Positions 49,225 through 58,477 of a DNA stretch of 64,000 bases are shown one piece after another. The DNA is from Zoogloea sp. LCSB751 (GTDB taxonomy: Bacteria; Pseudomonadota; Gammaproteobacteria; Burkholderiales; Rhodocyclaceae). The notes below the pieces were generated by a model that did no database searches, was not told the DNA's origin, and saw only the letters and a program-made list of their open reading frames with translations. The position numbers were made by a program, and so were the translations under genes. Location: contig NZ_MWUM01000023.1 in assembly GCF_002028455.1 (NCBI RefSeq), positions 1 through 64,000 of the forward strand, read 5' to 3'. How positions within the stretch are numbered: position 1 is the stretch's first letter; each line of letters starts with the position of its first letter.

Positions 49225-49992
49225 TCACTCCGCAGAGGATGGATCGCGATCCACCTTGAATCGGTATTGGAAGGTGTCGCCGCGGAAGTACAGGAACTCG
49301 TAATCCACGGGACGGCCGGCGTGGTCGTGGGTCAGGCGCTCGACGCGCAGCAGCGGCGCCCCCCGGGCCACATTGAGCCGGCTGGCCAGCTCGGTATCGG
49401 CGGCCACCGCATCCAGGGCCAGTTCGGCCTGGCCCAGCGGCACGCCGCAGTCGTTCTCGAGAATGACAAAGATGTCGCGCCCCTCCAGGTCGGCCCGTGC
49501 CACCTGCAGGCCCAGGTCCCGCTGTAGCCAGGTCAGTTCGACCGACACTGGCTCCCGGTCGAGCAGGCGCAGGCGGCGGATCTCGATGACCGTCGCGCCC
49601 TCCGCGACGCCGAGGCGGGCCGCCACCCGCGCATCGGCCACCACTTCGGCGAGGCTCAGCAGGCGGTTGCGCACCTCGTGGCCGTGGCTGCCCATCTGCT
49701 CGGCAAAGCCTTGCAGGCGGCTCACGTTCTGGAAGGCCTTTGGGCGGCTGACGAAGCTGCCGCTGCCCTGCCGGGTGTAGATCAGGCCTTCCTGCTGCAG
49801 CGCGCCGATGGCCTGGCGCACGGTGATGCGGCTGGCGTCGAACTGGGCGCCCAGTTCGCTCTCGGACGGCAGGCGGGTACCTGCCGGCCAGTCGCCGTCG
49901 AGGATGCGCAGGCGCAGTGCCTTGCTGATCTGCCGGTACAAGGGCACATCGGCAAATTCCGGCCGGGAGGTTTGCAGTTCAGTGGAGGACAT
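49225..49992 (-). CDS. GntR/HutC-family regulator with UTRA domain
   Basis: This 255-residue protein has an N-terminal winged helix (LPSESELGAQFDASRITVRQ, AIGALQQEGLIYTRQGSGSF) and a C-terminal UTRA ligand-binding domain (about 95-245; EIRRLRLLDREPVSVELTW, VERLTHDHAGRPVDYEFLYF). It heads the seven-gene operon, 3 bp from the flavoprotein gene. It likely represses the operon until an effector binds. Confidence 0.85.
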   Translation of the reverse strand: MSSTELQTSRPEFADVPLYRQISKALRLRILDGDWPAGTRLPSESELGAQFDASRITVRQAIGALQQEGLIYTRQGSGSFVSRPKAFQNVSRLQGFAEQMGSHGHEVRNRLLSLAEVVADARVAARLGVAEGATVIEIRRLRLLDREPVSVELTWLQRDLGLQVARADLEGRDIFVILENDCGVPLGQAELALDAVAADTELASRLNVARGAPLLRVERLTHDHAGRPVDYEFLYFRGDTFQYRFKVDRDPSSAE

Positions 49993-50025
49993 CTCAACTC
50001 GTCATAACAAGCTGAGACCAATTTA

Positions 50026-50039
50026 TTGATCCAGATCAA
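50026..50039. promoter_or_regulatory. Perfect FNR/ANR-type site TTGAT-CCAG-ATCAA
   Basis: This is an exact match to the TTGAT-N4-ATCAA consensus of FNR/ANR/DNR oxygen- and NO-responsive regulators. It is centred about 40 bp before the GntR gene start and about 310 bp before the divergent amidase. It suggests control of the AprA-like/ABC operon by oxygen or nitrogen oxides. The orientation of action is not determinable. Confidence 0.65.
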
Positions 50040-50341
50040 AATCCGGAACTGAAAAGAAATGCGAACGATATGAACACATAAGAAAAAGCATTCACTACGC
50101 GTCTCCTGATATGCGGAATCGATTCACCCGCCTGGTCTGCCGGCGCGATGCTGGCGGCGCATCAGGGATGTGCTGTTTTCCGTGCAGCCGGCAGGGCCGG
50201 GCCGGCGCACCCGGAATAGCCGCCAGTGCGCTAAGCCCTTCAGTGCGCAGCGAAAAGGCAGCACCGCAACGGACGTCTATCTACGGGGCATGGAACTTGC
50301 GCCGCACGGGCCTCATTCCGCTCCCCCCACGAGACAACCCG

Positions 50342-51712
50342 ATGCCCACCGACCTGACCCAACTCAGCGCCCACACCCTGCTCGGCCTTTACCGCAGCCG
50401 CAAGGTCTCCCCCGTCGACGTGACCCGCGCGGTGCTGGCCCGCATCGACAGCCTGCAGCCCCACTACAACGCCTACCGTGCGGTGGATGCGGAGTTCGCG
50501 CTGGTCCAGGCCCGCGCCTCGGAGACGCGCTGGCAGCGCCAGAAGCCCCTCGGCGGGCTGGACGGGATTCCGGTGGCCTTCAAGGATCTGCTCAACGTGA
50601 AGGGATTTCCGACCCGCAAGGGCAGCCTCGCCACGCCCGACACGCCGGCCGGCGAAGACTCACCGGCGGCGGCACGGCTGCGCGAGAGCGGCGCGGTGAT
50701 CCTCGGCAAGACGCAGACCGCCGAGTTCGGCTGGAAGGGCCTCACCGAGACGAAGCTGGCCGGCATCACGCCGAACGCCTGGGACCGCCAGTACGCCAGC
50801 GGTGGCAGCAGTGGCGGCGCGGCGGTGGCCGCGGCACTGGGCCTGGGGCCACTGCAGGTCGGCACCGACGGCGGCGGCTCGATCCGCCAGCCGGCGGCGG
50901 TGAACGGGGTGTTCGGCTTCAAGCCCACCTACGGACGGGTGGCGGGTTATCCGGCCGCCCACAACGGTAGCCTGTTCCACATCGGCCCGCTGACCCGCAA
51001 TGTCACCGACGCGGCACTGCTGCTCAACGTGATCGCCGCACCGGACGTACGCGACTGGAGCAGCCTGCCGAAGGACATCGGCGACTGGACGGCCGGCCTC
51101 GACAACGGCATCAAGGGCCTGCGCATCGCCTACAGCCGCACGCTGGGCTATCTGAAGGTGGATGCGGGCATCGCCGCGGTGGTGGACCGGGCGGCGGCAC
51201 GCCTGGCAGACCTGGGCGCGATCGTCGAGGCAGTGGACCCGGGCTTCGAAAACCCGGCACCCATCCTCGATGCGCTGGCCGCCGAGCGGGCGGTGCGCCT
51301 GCGCCGGGACATCGGCGCCGCCGGGCTGGCGCTGGTCGATCCGGCGATCCGGGAATCGGTCGAAAAGGCGGAGCAGCACAGTCTGACCGACGTGGTAGCC
51401 GCCCACCAGGCGCGCGCGGCGCTGGGAGCCAGCCTGCGCCGCTTCCACCAGCGCTACGACCTGCTCGTCACGCCGGTCACCTCGCAGCCGGTGCCGCGGC
51501 TCGGCACGGCGCCGGCTGCGCCCTTCCTGTCCCCGTTCAACCTCACCCAGCAACCGGCGGCAGCGGTGCCGGCGGGCATCGACAGCAACGGCCTGCCGGT
51601 GGCACTGCACATCGTCGGCCCGCAGTTCGCCGACCTGCGCGTACTGCGGGCGGCCCGGGCACTGGAGCGCCACCAGGCCTTCCCGATCCTGCACCTGAGC
51701 GCCCTGCTGTGA
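50342..51712 (+). CDS. Amidase (amidase signature family)
   Basis: From ATG 50342 this gives 456 residues; an extension to 50111 has no supporting features. The Ser-cisSer-Lys triad is visible: K81 (VAFKDLLNVKG), S156/S157 in SGGSSGGAA, and S180 in GTDGGGSIRQPA. The family hydrolyses carboxamides, from aliphatic amides to Glu-tRNA(Gln). Absence of gatC/gatB makes a catabolic amidase likelier than GatA. It diverges from the GntR-headed operon, so its amide substrate could be related to that pathway. Confidence 0.85.
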   Translation: MPTDLTQLSAHTLLGLYRSRKVSPVDVTRAVLARIDSLQPHYNAYRAVDAEFALVQARASETRWQRQKPLGGLDGIPVAFKDLLNVKGFPTRKGSLATPDTPAGEDSPAAARLRESGAVILGKTQTAEFGWKGLTETKLAGITPNAWDRQYASGGSSGGAAVAAALGLGPLQVGTDGGGSIRQPAAVNGVFGFKPTYGRVAGYPAAHNGSLFHIGPLTRNVTDAALLLNVIAAPDVRDWSSLPKDIGDWTAGLDNGIKGLRIAYSRTLGYLKVDAGIAAVVDRAAARLADLGAIVEAVDPGFENPAPILDALAAERAVRLRRDIGAAGLALVDPAIRESVEKAEQHSLTDVVAAHQARAALGASLRRFHQRYDLLVTPVTSQPVPRLGTAPAAPFLSPFNLTQQPAAAVPAGIDSNGLPVALHIVGPQFADLRVLRAARALERHQAFPILHLSALL

Positions 51713-51733
51713 CGCGGGGCGCGAGGCAGGCGC

Positions 51734-53134
51734 TTACTTCGCGCCGCCGCCGAGCACCTTGTACAGCGTGACCTGGTTGCTCAGCCCGGCCAGCCGGACG
51801 GTGATCAGGCTCTGCTCGGCGCTGTACTGGGCGCGCTGGGAGTCGAGCACCGCCAGGTAGCTGTCCACGCCCTTGTCGAAGCGCGCCTTGGACAGGCGGT
51901 AGCTGGCCGCGGTGGCATCGACGAGGGATTGCTGGGCGGCCAGCTGGCCTTCCAGCGGGGTGCGCAGCGACAACGCATCGGCGGCTTCGCGGAAGGCGGT
52001 CTGCACGGCCTTTTCGTACTGGGCCAGGCCGATCGCCCGGTCCGCCTCGGCAACCTTGAGGTTGGCACTGATCCGCCCGGCGTCGAAGATCGGCAGGGTG
52101 ATCTGCGGCGAGAAGCTCCAGCTGCCGGCGCCGCCCTTGAACAGCTCGGACAGCTGGCTGCTGGCGACGCCACCCTTGGCGGTCAATGTGATACTCGGGA
52201 AGTAGGCCGCCCGCGCAGCACCGATGTTGGCGTTGGCAGCCTGCAGCGCACGTTCCGCCTGCAGCACGTCGGGGCGCCGCTGCAGCACGTCCGCCGGCAC
52301 GCCGTCGGGCACGCCGGCCAGCGCCGAGACGCTGCCCAGTTCGCCCGGCTGGGCCAGCTCGTCGGGCAGCGGGCCGCCGAGCAGCAGCGCCAGCGCGTTG
52401 CGGTCCTGGGCCAGCTGGCCGGTGTAGCGAGCGACGTCCACGCGCGCCGAGTCGACGCTGGTCTGGGCCTGGCGCAGGTCCAGCTCCGACGCGCTGCCGA
52501 GTTCGAAGCGGCGCTTGGTGAGGTCGTAGGAACTCTGCTGGCTGGCGCGGGTTTCCTCGGCCAGCTTCAGGCGCTCGTTGTCGGCGACCAGCGTCAGATA
52601 GGCGCTGGCGACCTCGGCCACCAGACTGATCTGCGCGCTGCGCCGGGCTTCCTCGGTGCCAAGGAACTGGTACAGGGCCTGGTCCTTGAGGCTGCGGATG
52701 CGGCCGAAGAAATCCAGCTCGTAGGACGCAAAGCCGAGGCCGGCGGTGTACTGGTGGGTGGTCATCGCCTGGCCGGTGGTGGACAGGCTGGCCGGCGTGC
52801 GCTGGCCGGTGCCGCCGGCCGTCGCCTGCACGGTGGGGAACAGGTCGGCACGCTGGATCTGGTACTGGGCGCGGGCCTTCTCGATGTTGAGGGCGGCGAC
52901 GCGGAGATCCCGGTTGTTGTCCAGAGCCAGCGCGATGAGCTGGCGCAGGCGGGCATCGGTGAAGAAGTCCTGCCAGCCGATGTCGGCCGCGGCGGCACCG
53001 GTGGCGGCGCCCGCGTCGGCCGGCCATTGCTGCGGCACCGGCGCGGCCGGCGTCGCGTAGTCGGGGGCCAGCGTGGCGCAGCCGGCCAGCACGGCGGAGG
53101 CCAGCGCCGCGGCGAGAAGAGTCATGCGGGGCAT
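51734..53134 (-). CDS. Outer-membrane efflux lipoprotein, NodT/OprM family
   Basis: This 466-residue outer-membrane factor has a lipobox (ASAVLAGC). It contains two OEP repeats: the first with LALDNNRDLRVAALNIEKAR, the second with LLQRRPDVLQAERALQAANA and NIGAARAAYFPSITL. It forms the TolC-like exit duct for the RND pump encoded immediately upstream; only 1 bp separates the two genes. Confidence 0.9.
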   Translation of the reverse strand: MPRMTLLAAALASAVLAGCATLAPDYATPAAPVPQQWPADAGAATGAAAADIGWQDFFTDARLRQLIALALDNNRDLRVAALNIEKARAQYQIQRADLFPTVQATAGGTGQRTPASLSTTGQAMTTHQYTAGLGFASYELDFFGRIRSLKDQALYQFLGTEEARRSAQISLVAEVASAYLTLVADNERLKLAEETRASQQSSYDLTKRRFELGSASELDLRQAQTSVDSARVDVARYTGQLAQDRNALALLLGGPLPDELAQPGELGSVSALAGVPDGVPADVLQRRPDVLQAERALQAANANIGAARAAYFPSITLTAKGGVASSQLSELFKGGAGSWSFSPQITLPIFDAGRISANLKVAEADRAIGLAQYEKAVQTAFREAADALSLRTPLEGQLAAQQSLVDATAASYRLSKARFDKGVDSYLAVLDSQRAQYSAEQSLITVRLAGLSNQVTLYKVLGGGAK

Positions 53135-53135
53135 C

Positions 53136-56100
53136 TCAGCGCACCTCCTGGGCGGGGATGGATTCGGCCTGGGCGGCGTCCGGAGCGATCTTGCCCCGGA
53201 ACACCCGCCGCACGGCCACGAAGAACAGCGGCACGAACAGCACGGCCAGCACGGTGGCGGACAGCATGCCGCCGATCACGCCGGTGCCGATGGCGTTCTG
53301 CGCGCCTGAACCGGCACCGTTGGAGATGGCCAGCGGCAGCACGCCGAGGATGAAGGCCAGCGAAGTCATCACGATCGGCCGCAGGCGCAGGCGCACTGCT
53401 TCCAGCGTCGCGTCGATCAGGCCCTTGCCGTGCTCCATCTGCTCCTTGGCGAATTCGACGATCAGGATCGCGTTCTTCGCCGACAGGCCGATGGTCATCA
53501 GCAGGCCGACCTGGAAGTACACGTCGTTGGACAGCCCGCGCATCATCGCCGCCAGCAGCGCACCGATGATCCCCAGCGGCACCACCAGCATCACCGCGAA
53601 CGGGATGGACCAGCTTTCGTACAGCGCGGCCAGGCACAGGAACACCACCAGCAGCGAAATCGCGTACAGGGCCGGCGCCTGGGAGCCGGACAGGCGCTCC
53701 TGGTAGGACAGGCCGGTCCATTCGAAACCGATGCCGGCCGGCAGCTTGGAAGCCATTTCTTCCATCGCCACCATCGCCTCGCCGGTACTGTGGCCGGGCG
53801 CCGCGGAACCCATGATCTCCGCCGACGGCAGGCCGTTGTAGCGCTCCAGACGCGGCGAGCCGTAGGCCCAGTGGGCCGACGCGAAGGACGAGAAAGGCAC
53901 CATGGCGCCGTTGCTGTTGCGCACGTACCACTTGTTCAGGTCTTCCGGCTGCATGCGTGCCGAGGCGTCGCCCTGCAGGTAGACCCGCTTGACGCGGCCC
54001 TTGTCGATGAAGTCATTGACGTAGGCGCTGCCCCAGGCGGTCTGCAGGGCGTTGTTGATGTCGGCCAGGGACAGGCCCAGCGCGCCGGCCTTGGCGTGGT
54101 CGATGTCGAGCTTGTACTCGGGGGTATCGTCCTGGCCGTTGGGGCGCACGCCGACCAGCAGCGGGTTCTGCGCCGCCATGCCGAGCAGCTGGTTGCGGGC
54201 GTCGATCAAGGCCTGGTGGCCGAGGCCGGCGCGGTCCTGCAGCTGGAAGTCGAAGCCGCTGGCGTTGCCGAGTTCCACCACCGCCGGCGGCGCGAAGGCG
54301 AAGGCCATCGCGTTGCGGAAGGTGGAGAAATAACCCATCGCCTTGCCGGCCACCGCCGCCACCTTCAGGTCGGGACGCTTGCGCTCGCTCCAGTCCTTCA
54401 GGTTGATGAAGGCGATCCCGTTGTTCTGGCCGCTGCCGGCGAAGCTGAAGCCGGTAACGGTGAAGATGGAATCCACGGCCTCCTTCTGGTCTTCCATGAA
54501 GTGGTGCTCGACCTTCTCCATGACCGCCAGCGTGCTTTCGGCGGTCGAGCCGGCCGGCAGGATCACCTGGGACATCAGGAAACCCTGGTCTTCTTCCGGC
54601 AGGAAGGCGGTCGGCAGGCGCAGGAACAGCGCGCCCATGCCGACTACGATGAGGCCGTAGATCAGCAGGTAGCGCTTGCTGCTGCCCAGCATGCGGGCAA
54701 CGACGGAGCGGCTGCCTTCGTTGCTGCGCTCGAAGGCGCGATTGAACCAGCCGAAGAAACCGCCCAGCAGGCCGCCCTCACCGGCCGTGTGGCCCTTCTC
54801 CACCGGCTTCAGCAGCGTTGCGCAGAGCGCTGGCGTAAGGACCAGCGCCACCACCACCGACAACACCATCGACGACACGATGGTGATCGAGAACTGGCGG
54901 TAGATGACGCCGGTGGAACCGCCGAAGAAGGCCATCGGCACGAACACCGCCGACAGCACCAGCGCGATGCCGATCAGCGCGCCGGTGATCTGGTTCATCG
55001 ACTTGCGCGTCGCCTCCTTCGGCGACAGGCCTTCCTCGCTCATCACCCGCTCGACGTTCTCCACCACCACGATGGCATCGTCCACCAGCAGGCCGATGGC
55101 CAGCACCACGCCGAACATGGTCAGCGTGTTGATCGAGAAGCCGGCCGCGGAGAGCACGCCGAAGGTGCCGAGCAACACCACCGGCACGGCGATGGTCGGG
55201 ATCAGCGTGGCGCGGAAGTTCTGCAGGAACAGGTACATCACCAGGAAGACCAGCACGATGGCTTCGACCAGGGTCTTCACCACTTCCTCGATGGAGACCT
55301 TCACGAAGGGCGTGGTGTCGTAGGGCGCCACCGCCTTCACGCCCGGCGGGAAGAACTTGGACAGCTCGTTCAGCTTGGCCTTCACCGCATCGGCGGTGTC
55401 CAGTGCGTTGGCGCCGGTGGCGAGCTTGATCGCCAGGCCGGTAGCCGGCTTGCCGTTGTAGCGCGCCACCACGTCGTAGGACTCGCCGCCGAGCTCGATA
55501 CGCGCCACGTCGCGCAGGCGCACGGAGGCACCGTCGGCGGTGGTACGCAGCAGGATCGCGCCGAACTGCTCGGGCGTCTGCAGGCGGCTCTGGGCAGTGA
55601 TCGTCGCATTCAGGCGCTGGCCCTTCGGCGACGGCATGCCGCCGAGCTGGCCGGCGGAGACCTGAGCGTTCTGGGCGGTAATGGCGGCGCTGATGTCCGC
55701 CGGGGTCAGCTTGTAGTTGTGCAGCTTGGCCGGATCGAGCCAGATGCGCATCGCGTACTTGCTGCCGAACAGCTGGGTCTCGCCGACGCCGTTGATGCGC
55801 GCCACGATGTCCTGCACGTTGGAGGCGACGTAGTCCCCCAGATCGATGTCGCTGAGGCTGCCGTCTTCCGACACGAAGCCGACCACCATCAGGAAGTTGC
55901 TGGTGGCCTTGGCAACCTGCACGCCCTGCTTCTGCACTTCCTGCGGCAGCAGCGGGGTGGCCAGGGCCAGCTTGTTCTGCACCTGCACCTGGGCGATGTC
56001 CGGGTCGGTGCCGGCGTCGAAGGTCAGGGTGATCGTCACCGAACCCGACGAGTCGCTGGCCGACGACATGTAGGTCAGGTGATCGATGCCTTTCATCTTC

Positions 56101-56300
56101 TGCTCGATCACCTGGGTGACGGTGTCTTCCAGGGTCTTGGCGGAGGCGCCGGGGTAGGTCGCGCTGATCGACACCGCGGGCGGGGCGATCGGCGGGTACT
56201 GGGAGATCGGCAACGTGCGGATCGCCAGCACGCCGGCGAGCATGATGACGATCGCGATGACCCACGCGAAGATGGGCCGGTCGATGAAGAAACGGGACAT
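53136..56300 (-). CDS. RND multidrug efflux transporter, AcrB/MexB (HAE1) family
   Basis: This 1054-residue inner-membrane pump starts MSRFFIDRPIFAWVIAIVIM and has the twelve-span HAE1 layout with two large periplasmic loops. The proton-relay pair D407-D408 (GLLVDDAIVVVEN) and K942 (GLSAKNAILIVEF) are present. Partners are the membrane-fusion protein 12 bp upstream and the outer-membrane factor downstream. It is likely to export hydrophobic drugs, dyes or solvents. No damage is seen. Confidence 0.92.
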   Translation of the reverse strand: MSRFFIDRPIFAWVIAIVIMLAGVLAIRTLPISQYPPIAPPAVSISATYPGASAKTLEDTVTQVIEQKMKGIDHLTYMSSASDSSGSVTITLTFDAGTDPDIAQVQVQNKLALATPLLPQEVQKQGVQVAKATSNFLMVVGFVSEDGSLSDIDLGDYVASNVQDIVARINGVGETQLFGSKYAMRIWLDPAKLHNYKLTPADISAAITAQNAQVSAGQLGGMPSPKGQRLNATITAQSRLQTPEQFGAILLRTTADGASVRLRDVARIELGGESYDVVARYNGKPATGLAIKLATGANALDTADAVKAKLNELSKFFPPGVKAVAPYDTTPFVKVSIEEVVKTLVEAIVLVFLVMYLFLQNFRATLIPTIAVPVVLLGTFGVLSAAGFSINTLTMFGVVLAIGLLVDDAIVVVENVERVMSEEGLSPKEATRKSMNQITGALIGIALVLSAVFVPMAFFGGSTGVIYRQFSITIVSSMVLSVVVALVLTPALCATLLKPVEKGHTAGEGGLLGGFFGWFNRAFERSNEGSRSVVARMLGSSKRYLLIYGLIVVGMGALFLRLPTAFLPEEDQGFLMSQVILPAGSTAESTLAVMEKVEHHFMEDQKEAVDSIFTVTGFSFAGSGQNNGIAFINLKDWSERKRPDLKVAAVAGKAMGYFSTFRNAMAFAFAPPAVVELGNASGFDFQLQDRAGLGHQALIDARNQLLGMAAQNPLLVGVRPNGQDDTPEYKLDIDHAKAGALGLSLADINNALQTAWGSAYVNDFIDKGRVKRVYLQGDASARMQPEDLNKWYVRNSNGAMVPFSSFASAHWAYGSPRLERYNGLPSAEIMGSAAPGHSTGEAMVAMEEMASKLPAGIGFEWTGLSYQERLSGSQAPALYAISLLVVFLCLAALYESWSIPFAVMLVVPLGIIGALLAAMMRGLSNDVYFQVGLLMTIGLSAKNAILIVEFAKEQMEHGKGLIDATLEAVRLRLRPIVMTSLAFILGVLPLAISNGAGSGAQNAIGTGVIGGMLSATVLAVLFVPLFFVAVRRVFRGKIAPDAAQAESIPAQEVR

Positions 56301-56312
56301 GCGCGTACTCCC

Positions 56313-57509
56313 TTAGCGTGCCACGACCGCCGGGCCGGCCGGCGTCGGCGCCTCGGCCTTGGTGGCCGCCACCGGCTTGACCGGTGCCCCCGGACGGATC
56401 TTCTGCAAGCCGTCGACGATCAGCTTGTCGCCGGCCTTCAGGCCGTCGCTGACCAGCCACTTGTCGCCCAGCACCCGGCTGGTCTTGAGGACGCGCTGTT
56501 CGGCCTTGCCATCGGCGCCCACCACCATCGCGGTCGGATTGCCCTTGGTGTCGCGGCTGACGCCCTGCTGCGGCACCAGAATGGCCTGCTCGTCGACGCC
56601 CTCTTCGAGCACCGTGCGCACGTACATGCCGGGCAGCAGGTCGCCCTTCGGGTTGGGGAAGACGGCGCGCAGCGTGATCGTGCCGGTACTCTGGTCCACG
56701 GTGATGTCGGAGAACTGCAGCTTGCCGGGCAGCGGATAGGCACTACCGTCCTCGAGCACCAGCTTGACCGCCGCCTGGCCGGCGCCGGCCTTCTTGAGCT
56801 GGCCGCTGGCCAGGTCGCGCTTGAGGCGCAGCAGCTCGGCGCTGGACTGGGTCACGTCCACATAGATCGGGTCGAGCTGCTGCACGGTGGCCAGCGCGGT
56901 CTGCTGGCTGGCCGTCACCAGCGCGCCCGGCGTCACCGTCGAACGGCCGATGCGCCCGGCGATCGGTGCGGCGACCTTGGTGTAGGCCAGATTGATGCGC
57001 GCCGTCTCGACCGCCGCCTTGGCCGCCGCCACATCGGCCAGGCCCTGCTTGAGGGCGGCCTGGGCGTCGTCGTAATCCTGCTGGCTCACAGCCTTGATGG
57101 TCACCAGCTCCTCGTAACGGGACGCCTTGCTGCGCGTGCTCGCCAGGTTGGCTTCGGCCTTGGCGAGGCTGGCCTTGGCGCTCTCGAAGGCCGCCTGGTA
57201 AGTGGCCGGATCGATCTGGTACAGCGGCTGCCCGGCGGCCACATCGCCGCCTTCGGTGAACAGCCGCTTCTGGATGATGCCGCCGACCTGCGGCCGCACC
57301 TCGGAAACCATGTATGCAGCCGTGCGGCCGGCCAGCTCGGTGGTCAGCGCCACCTTCTGCGGCTGGATGTCCACCACACCAACTTCGGCGGGCCCCATCG
57401 GGTGCTGCTCACCGGCAGCCTTCGGCTCGCCACAGCCGCTCAGGATCACGCTGCCCAGCGCCAGCAGAAGCCCGGCGGAACGCACCGCCCTGTTCATTTC
57501 GATCTGCAT
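56313..57509 (-). CDS. RND membrane-fusion lipoprotein, AcrA/MexA family
   Basis: This protein of about 398 residues has a lipobox (LGSVILSGC). It has a lipoyl-like half (VRPQVGGIIQKRLFTEGGDV), a long alpha-hairpin (about 90-170), the second lipoyl half (VAAPIAGRIGRSTVTPGALV), and beta-barrel and membrane-proximal domains. It bridges the pump and outer-membrane duct. ATG 57509 is preferred to GTG 57518. It is the first gene of the efflux operon, under the divergent TetR operator. Confidence 0.88.
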   Translation of the reverse strand: MQIEMNRAVRSAGLLLALGSVILSGCGEPKAAGEQHPMGPAEVGVVDIQPQKVALTTELAGRTAAYMVSEVRPQVGGIIQKRLFTEGGDVAAGQPLYQIDPATYQAAFESAKASLAKAEANLASTRSKASRYEELVTIKAVSQQDYDDAQAALKQGLADVAAAKAAVETARINLAYTKVAAPIAGRIGRSTVTPGALVTASQQTALATVQQLDPIYVDVTQSSAELLRLKRDLASGQLKKAGAGQAAVKLVLEDGSAYPLPGKLQFSDITVDQSTGTITLRAVFPNPKGDLLPGMYVRTVLEEGVDEQAILVPQQGVSRDTKGNPTAMVVGADGKAEQRVLKTSRVLGDKWLVSDGLKAGDKLIVDGLQKIRPGAPVKPVAATKAEAPTPAGPAVVAR

Positions 57510-57587
57510 ATCCAACACCTTTCCTGCCTAGAGTGGGCGCCAAATCAGCCCGTTGGGGAGAGCAAAAAATATTCGGCGCCCATAAAA

Positions 57588-57621
57588 GAATGAACGCTCA
57601 TTCTAGTTCGAACGCTCATTC
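57588..57621. promoter_or_regulatory. Repeated TetR-type operator for the efflux operon
   Basis: GAATGA-ACGC-TCATTC (57588-57603) is a 6-bp perfect dyad with a 4-bp centre. Its last 12 bp, GAACGCTCATTC, recur exactly at 57610-57621, 18 bp further on. The pair sits in the 206-bp divergent gap between the membrane-fusion and tetR genes and is the likely repressor site for both. Confidence 0.65.
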
Positions 57622-57715
57622 TATATTAGAATTTGCCATACAAGCAAACGCCTAAAGATGGCAGACCCTCAACGCAAGGGTCGCCCCATGACACGAGGAC
57701 GAGGAGAAAACAGCC

Positions 57716-58378
57716 ATGAACACACAGACTTACGCCCAGCAGGAACAATCCCGCGCCGACGCCCGCAAGGCCCAGGTGCTCAACGCCGCCACCGAGTGCT
57801 TCCGCCGCCAGGGCTTCCACGGCGCCAGCATGGCGCAGATCTCGAAGGCCGCCGGCATGAGCGTCGGCCACATCTACCACTACTTCGAGAACAAGGAAGC
57901 GATCATCGCGGCGATCGTCGAGCGCGATCTGCTCAACCTGCTGACCATCACCCAGCGCATCCGTTCCGCCAGTGCCGACGGCGACATCCTGCGGGCCATG
58001 GTGGACGACATCCAGCACTGCACCGCGGACCTCGACAACGACGACGCGCCGCTGATGCTCGAGATCGTCGCCGAGGCGGCGCGCAATCCGGGCGTCGCCA
58101 CCATCGTGCACACCGCCGACCGCACCGCCCGCGAGCGCCTCGTCGAACTCATCCGCGAAGGCCTGCAGTTCCGCGGCGTGAACTGCTCCGAAGCCCAGAT
58201 GGAAGGGCCGCTGGAAGTGCTGTATGCGGTCTTCGAAGGCCTCACGGTGCGCATGATCCGCAACCCGGACCTCGATCCACAGATCCTGCTGTCGCCGCTG
58301 CGCAGCGTGCTGGAACACATCCTCGAAGAGCTGATCTTCAAGACCGCCGGCAAGGCTGCTGTCGGAAAGACCGCCTGA
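57716..58378 (+). CDS. TetR/AcrR-family repressor of the efflux operon
   Basis: This 220-residue regulator has an N-terminal TetR helix-turn-helix (VLNAATECFRRQGFHGASMA, then MSVGHIYHYFENKEAIIAAI) and a helical ligand-binding domain (about 75-215). It is divergent from the MFP-RND-OMF operon, the standard acrR/mexR-type arrangement. It should be released from the 57588-57621 operator by a pump substrate. Confidence 0.88.
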   Translation: MNTQTYAQQEQSRADARKAQVLNAATECFRRQGFHGASMAQISKAAGMSVGHIYHYFENKEAIIAAIVERDLLNLLTITQRIRSASADGDILRAMVDDIQHCTADLDNDDAPLMLEIVAEAARNPGVATIVHTADRTARERLVELIREGLQFRGVNCSEAQMEGPLEVLYAVFEGLTVRMIRNPDLDPQILLSPLRSVLEHILEELIFKTAGKAAVGKTA

Positions 58379-58477
58379 ACGCCTCCGGCGCACACGGTCA
58401 TTGACATCGAGCAAGCTCCGCCCGCCGAAAAAAGCGTAGCTTAGGGGCTCCCACGACAACACATCGGTGAGGTGCCC

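Noticed and set aside
45919..49527. Very long (1202-codon) open frame on the plus strand opposite the ABC/flavoprotein operon
   Set aside because: It is antisense to four well-supported genes in high-GC DNA. Its Val/Gly/His/Arg-rich sequence is a codon-bias shadow with no domain.
53430..57593. 1387-codon plus-strand frame opposite the RND and MFP genes
   Set aside because: It is antisense to intact efflux genes and composed of His/Arg/Gly/Gln-rich low-complexity sequence, typical of a GC-bias shadow.
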